The notes under the pieces: model-generated
The model's database searches: none
What the model was told of the DNA's origin: nothing
Seen by the model: the letters and a program-made list of their open reading frames with translations, nothing else
Made by a program: the position numbers and the translations under genes
In this document: positions 13,016 to 15,449 of the stretch, piece after piece
Layout: the number at the start of each line of letters is the position of its first letter
Position numbering within the stretch: the stretch's first letter is position 1
From: Candidatus Acetothermia bacterium
GTDB lineage: Bacteria > Bipolaricaulota > Bipolaricaulia > RBG-16-55-9 > DRXL01
Reading direction: 5' to 3'
Assembly (NCBI GenBank): GCA_028275205.1
Contig: JAPWVB010000020.1
Span: 1-15,449, forward strand
Length of the DNA: 15,449 nt

Positions 13016-14722
13016 TTACTTCTTCTCCAGCAACCAAGTTCTCAGGATAGCCGAAGCATCGATCTCCGCGCCGCTGATGTTCTTGCGGGTCGCGATGATG
13101 TTCTGCAGCTTGTTGAGCCACAGCGGCACCAGCGGCACGTCGCGGGCTACAAGCTGCTGAATCTGCTTGTAGATCGCCATGCGCTCGGCATACTTGGCCG
13201 GGTCCACCAAGCTGCGCGCCTTGTCAAAGAGCGCCTTGTACTCGGCGAACGCCGGATGGTGATTGAAGAACGTGCCCATTCCTTCAGGTTCGTCCACCAA
13301 CCACGGCCCAAGGAAGTTGTCCGGGTCGATGAAGTCCGGGAACCAGCCGAGCGCGAAGAAGTCCATCTGGCCCGCGCCCAGGCGCTGGAAGAACGTGACG
13401 CGCTCCAGAATCTCGATCTCGACCCTGAAGATCCCCGTCTCTTCGAGGGCGCGAGCGACGATGAGCGCGACGTCGCGCTCGGTGTCGCCGTAGCGCGTCG
13501 TCGCCGTGAACTTAATGCGCAACGGCGGGTTGAGCCCCTTCTCTTTGAGATACTCTTCGAGGAGCTTCCTGGCTTCGGCGACGTTGCGGTCGGGCATCGC
13601 TTTAATATACGCATCCTTGAAGCCCGGCGGCACCATGCTGTAGAGCGGCTCGTTGATCCCCAAGAAAACTTGCTTGACGATCTTGTCGCGGTCGACAGCA
13701 AGGGCGATCGCCTTGCGCACGCGCACGTCGTCAAACGGCGGCCGAGTCACGTTGATCACTAAGTAGCGGATGTTGAGGCTCTCCCCGCGAATGACGTTGA
13801 CGTTGGGATCTTTCTCTAACGCTAAGACGTCTTCGGGGTTGAGCGTGTGGAACGCGATGTCAATGTTCCCTGCGCGCAGGGCGGCAGCGAGCTGGGGTGC
13901 AGCCCCTTCGGGGAAGAACTGGGTAATAATTCTGGGCGTCTTGGGGAACTGCGCCTTGTTCCAATACTCCGGGAAGGACTCATAGACCGTCTGCTTATCG
14001 GGGTCCCAGCGGGCGAGCTTATAGCGTCCCGTGCCGGCGTATTGGCCGCTGGCGATCTTATCTGCTGGGGTGGACTTGGGGCTCATGATGAACGCGCAGG
14101 CGCAGCCGGCCAAGCGCGGCAGGAACGTCGCGTCCGGCCCCTTGGTCACGATCTTTACAGTGTAGTCGTCAACTTTCTCGACGCTGACGACGTCGTACAT
14201 CAGGGCTTCCCACGCCCCGTTGGGGCCGTTGAGCTTCTTCGCGCGGTTGAGCGAGAAGACGACCGCATCGGCGTTGAAGTCCGCCCCATCCCAGAACTTG
14301 GGTTTATTATCAGCAGGGTGCGCACAAATAAACCCATTCTGGTTTGTATCCTGGCCTTGCTCAAGAGGGCTTATAGCTCTAAGGCGTACATCGTTTGTGT
14401 GCTCACAGGTTCCATCGCTCTTGTCATCGTGGATAACGACACCTGTTAACGTAAACCAGTATTCTGTGCCATTCCCAGTCACAGCGATGTGCTGAGCCAG
14501 ATGGGGGACAACCTTAGCCGTCCCACGCTCGAAGTCCACCAGACCCTCTGAAGTGTTTTGGAAGACGTGCCACGTCCAGTAGTCATACGAGTCCGCGACA
14601 TCGAGAGTCGTGATGCCGTCGGTCGTCCCAATGATGATCGTGTTCTGCTGCGTGGATGCCGGAACCGTGAGCAACGTTAAGGCGCCAAGAAGAACACCTA
14701 ACACGAGAAAGCGCGCTTTCAT
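13016..14722 (-). CDS. ABC transporter substrate-binding protein, family 5 (peptide/oligosaccharide type)
   Basis: A 568-residue extracytoplasmic binding protein of the DppA/OppA family, which captures peptides, nickel or sugars and delivers them to a permease complex. A Sec signal (MKARFLVLGVLLGALTLLTV), probably cleaved after PAS at about residue 23, lacks a lipobox Cys. Family segments follow: IIIGTTDGITTLD (29-41), VFQNTSEGLVDF (53-64), the ADFNADAVVFSLNRAK segment (147-162), TGRYKLARW and, near the end, RMAIYKQIQQLVARDVPLVPLW. Residues about 95-144 are an insertion where the family usually has only a short turn. Start ATG 14722 has a GGAGGAGG site 6 bases upstream. The permease gene lies upstream on the same strand, but a separate promoter precedes this gene. 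The ligand is not predictable. Confidence 0.93.
   Translation of the reverse strand: MKARFLVLGVLLGALTLLTVPASTQQNTIIIGTTDGITTLDVADSYDYWTWHVFQNTSEGLVDFERGTAKVVPHLAQHIAVTGNGTEYWFTLTGVVIHDDKSDGTCEHTNDVRLRAISPLEQGQDTNQNGFICAHPADNKPKFWDGADFNADAVVFSLNRAKKLNGPNGAWEALMYDVVSVEKVDDYTVKIVTKGPDATFLPRLAGCACAFIMSPKSTPADKIASGQYAGTGRYKLARWDPDKQTVYESFPEYWNKAQFPKTPRIITQFFPEGAAPQLAAALRAGNIDIAFHTLNPEDVLALEKDPNVNVIRGESLNIRYLVINVTRPPFDDVRVRKAIALAVDRDKIVKQVFLGINEPLYSMVPPGFKDAYIKAMPDRNVAEARKLLEEYLKEKGLNPPLRIKFTATTRYGDTERDVALIVARALEETGIFRVEIEILERVTFFQRLGAGQMDFFALGWFPDFIDPDNFLGPWLVDEPEGMGTFFNHHPAFAEYKALFDKARSLVDPAKYAERMAIYKQIQQLVARDVPLVPLWLNKLQNIIATRKNISGAEIDASAILRTWLLEKK
14291..14440 (-). other. Lower-GC insertion with a Ca-loop-like motif in the binding protein
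   Basis: Residues about 95-144 of the binding protein interrupt the usual junction between a strand and FNADDVVFSL. They contain DKSDGTCEH (100-108) and DTNQNGFICAHP (125-136), a D-x-N-x-N-G-x-x-C pattern like an EF-hand/Excalibur calcium loop, with two Cys (106 and 133) that could pair outside the cell. Hand counts give about 48-50% GC in the three 60-base blocks covering 14281-14460 against 62% in the block at 14221-14280. Function and origin are inferred. Confidence 0.5.
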
Positions 14723-14810
14723 CTTTTACCTCCTCCTTGGTTTTGGCGATTGGTGTCTCGTGCCCCGCTATGTAATTTGCGACTGACCACCTCCTTTTGG
14801 GGCAAGCTTT

Positions 14811-14839
14811 ATTATAGCTCAGCCGGGCTCGCAAGGGAA
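14811..14839 (-). promoter_or_regulatory. Probable promoter of the ABC binding-protein gene
   Basis: A perfect TATAAT is on the minus strand at 14816-14811, with a weak TTCCCT (-35 candidate) at 14839-14834, spacer 17. The leader would be about 80 bases and contains two ribosome-site-like sequences, AAAAGGAGGTGG (about 14798-14787) and the functional GGAGGAGG (14736-14729). Confidence 0.5.
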
Positions 14840-14845
14840 GTCCCC

Positions 14846-14932
14846 CTATATCCGTTGCCGTCGCCGGGGGTTTAACAGATCATTCAGCCCCTCGCCGATC
14901 AGCCCAAAGCCCAGCGATACCAACAGTGGCCG
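14846..14932 (-). pseudogene. Out-of-frame C-terminal tail of the ABC permease
   Basis: In the frame two bases downstream of the permease frame, these codons read RPLLVSLGFGLIGEGLNDLL followed by NPRRRQRI and a TAG. This is recognisably the closing segment of DppC/OppC permeases (LGFNLLGDGLRDALDPR). The sequence belongs to the permease but is separated by a frameshift near 14930-14940, and it joins after an apparent loss of about ten residues. Confidence 0.75.
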
Positions 14933-15449
14933 CCCTGTAAGAACTTCTGGCCCTTGTTAATATCAATGCCCCAATCGGCAGCCGCTAAGTCGTTGGGATC
15001 GAGCGTAGGTGGCAAGCCCAACCCCAGGTATGACAGCCCTGCTTCGGTCAAGATCGCATCAGCGATATTGAACGGGATAATCGCTAGGACAGAAGTGATC
15101 GTGTTGGGAGCGATATGGCGGATGAGGATGCGCAAGTGTGAAGCCCCTAGCGAGTGTGCCGCGGCCACGAACTCCTCCTCACGCATCTGGAGCACCTGCC
15201 CGCGCACTACACGATAGTACGTTGGGATATAGACCAGAAAGATCGCTAGGATCATATTGAGAATACCGGGGCCAAGCATTGCCACAATAGCGATCGCTAA
15301 GATCAGTGACGGGAAAGAATAGATCGCATCCATGCACAGCGAGAGCACTCGATCTAAGAATCCCCCAAAGTACCCGGAGATCCAGCCGAGCATCACGCCT
15401 ACGGAGAGCGACAGCAGCGCCGAGACAAACGCGACGAGCAGGGGCACTC
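14899..15449 (-). CDS. ABC transporter permease, DppC/OppC type (5' end outside window, frameshifted)
   Basis: An inner-membrane permease of the peptide/nickel importer class, partner of the binding protein downstream. The visible part begins inside the BPD transmembrane domain, so the N-terminal third is beyond the window edge. Membrane segments are apparent at LLVAFVSALLSLSVGVMLGW, at a SLILAIAIVAMLGPGI stretch and at a MILAIFLVYIP stretch. The cytoplasmic EAA loop reads EEEFVAAAHSLGASHLRILI, ending RHIAPN, which docks on the ATPase, followed by AILTEAGLSYLGLGL. After KGQKFLQG the frame gives GHCWYRWALG and a stop at 14899, unlike any family member, while the true tail continues in another frame to 14846. 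The last membrane helix is therefore disrupted. This is either a real pseudogene or a sequencing/assembly error. Confidence 0.88.
   Translation of the reverse strand, partial: VPLLVAFVSALLSLSVGVMLGWISGYFGGFLDRVLSLCMDAIYSFPSLILAIAIVAMLGPGILNMILAIFLVYIPTYYRVVRGQVLQMREEEFVAAAHSLGASHLRILIRHIAPNTITSVLAIIPFNIADAILTEAGLSYLGLGLPPTLDPNDLAAADWGIDINKGQKFLQGGHCWYRWALG

Noticed and set aside
14719..14790. A 24-codon leader ORF starting with GTG inside an AGGAGGTG sequence and ending on the start of the ABC binding-protein gene (ATGA overlap).
   Set aside because: Its start codon lies within its own ribosome site, so translation is unlikely; no regulatory codon run is visible.
1..15449. tRNA, rRNA, CRISPR, insertion sequence, toxin-antitoxin or phage defence genes.
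   Set aside because: No cloverleaf, regularly spaced repeats, transposase motifs or small paired ORFs were seen; all open space is filled by housekeeping or transport genes.

Overview
This is a gene-dense bacterial window with moderately high GC (about 55-62% in most stretches counted by eye). It has almost no intergenic space, uses both strands, and contains no recognisable phage, transposase, CRISPR or RNA gene. Bacterial LeuRS, HU, bifunctional PurH and PurD establish Bacteria. An archaeal-type HAD protein (EhaR-like), an RtcB close to the archaeal form, and several promoters placed almost directly on the start codon suggest a deep-branching, possibly thermophilic lineage such as Bipolaricaulota/Acetothermia. 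That placement is a weak inference. No stretch longer than 300 bases lacks a gene.

Layout. 1-3402 (+): leuS, cut by the window start, then a secreted protein of unknown function built from two diverged repeats. 3406-5034 (-): an apparent operon read HU -> uridine phosphorylase (udp) -> PEBP-family lipoprotein, convergent with the first pair. 5140-7058 (+): an EhaR-like HAD protein and a long PurN-like formyltransferase, translationally coupled, divergent from HU. 7010-7915 (-): a PfkB-family sugar/nucleoside kinase whose 3' end overlaps the formyltransferase tail-to-tail. 7978-11482 (+): purH, a second HAD phosphatase and purD, divergent from the kinase through about 60 bp. 11511-12956 (+): rtcB with its own promoter. 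12957-13015: a terminator hairpin. 13016-15449 (-): the end of a peptide-type ABC importer, comprising a frameshifted DppC/OppC-like permease cut by the window end and a substrate-binding protein.

The middle of the window is centred on nucleotides. PurD, a PurN-like enzyme and PurH supply or resemble steps of de novo IMP synthesis. Uridine phosphorylase, a PfkB kinase and two HAD phosphatases could handle nucleoside and nucleotide salvage, though the substrates of the kinase and phosphatases are not determined by sequence.

The main oddities are: palindromic DNA inserted in frame inside two protein genes (leuS and the EhaR-like HAD gene); a lower-GC insertion with a possible Ca-binding loop inside the ABC binding protein; a frameshift with apparent loss of a membrane segment in the permease; several near-leaderless promoters; and a two-gene module of EhaR-like HAD plus long PurN-like formyltransferase that may be an undescribed enzyme pair. 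I saw no defence system or new mobile element.
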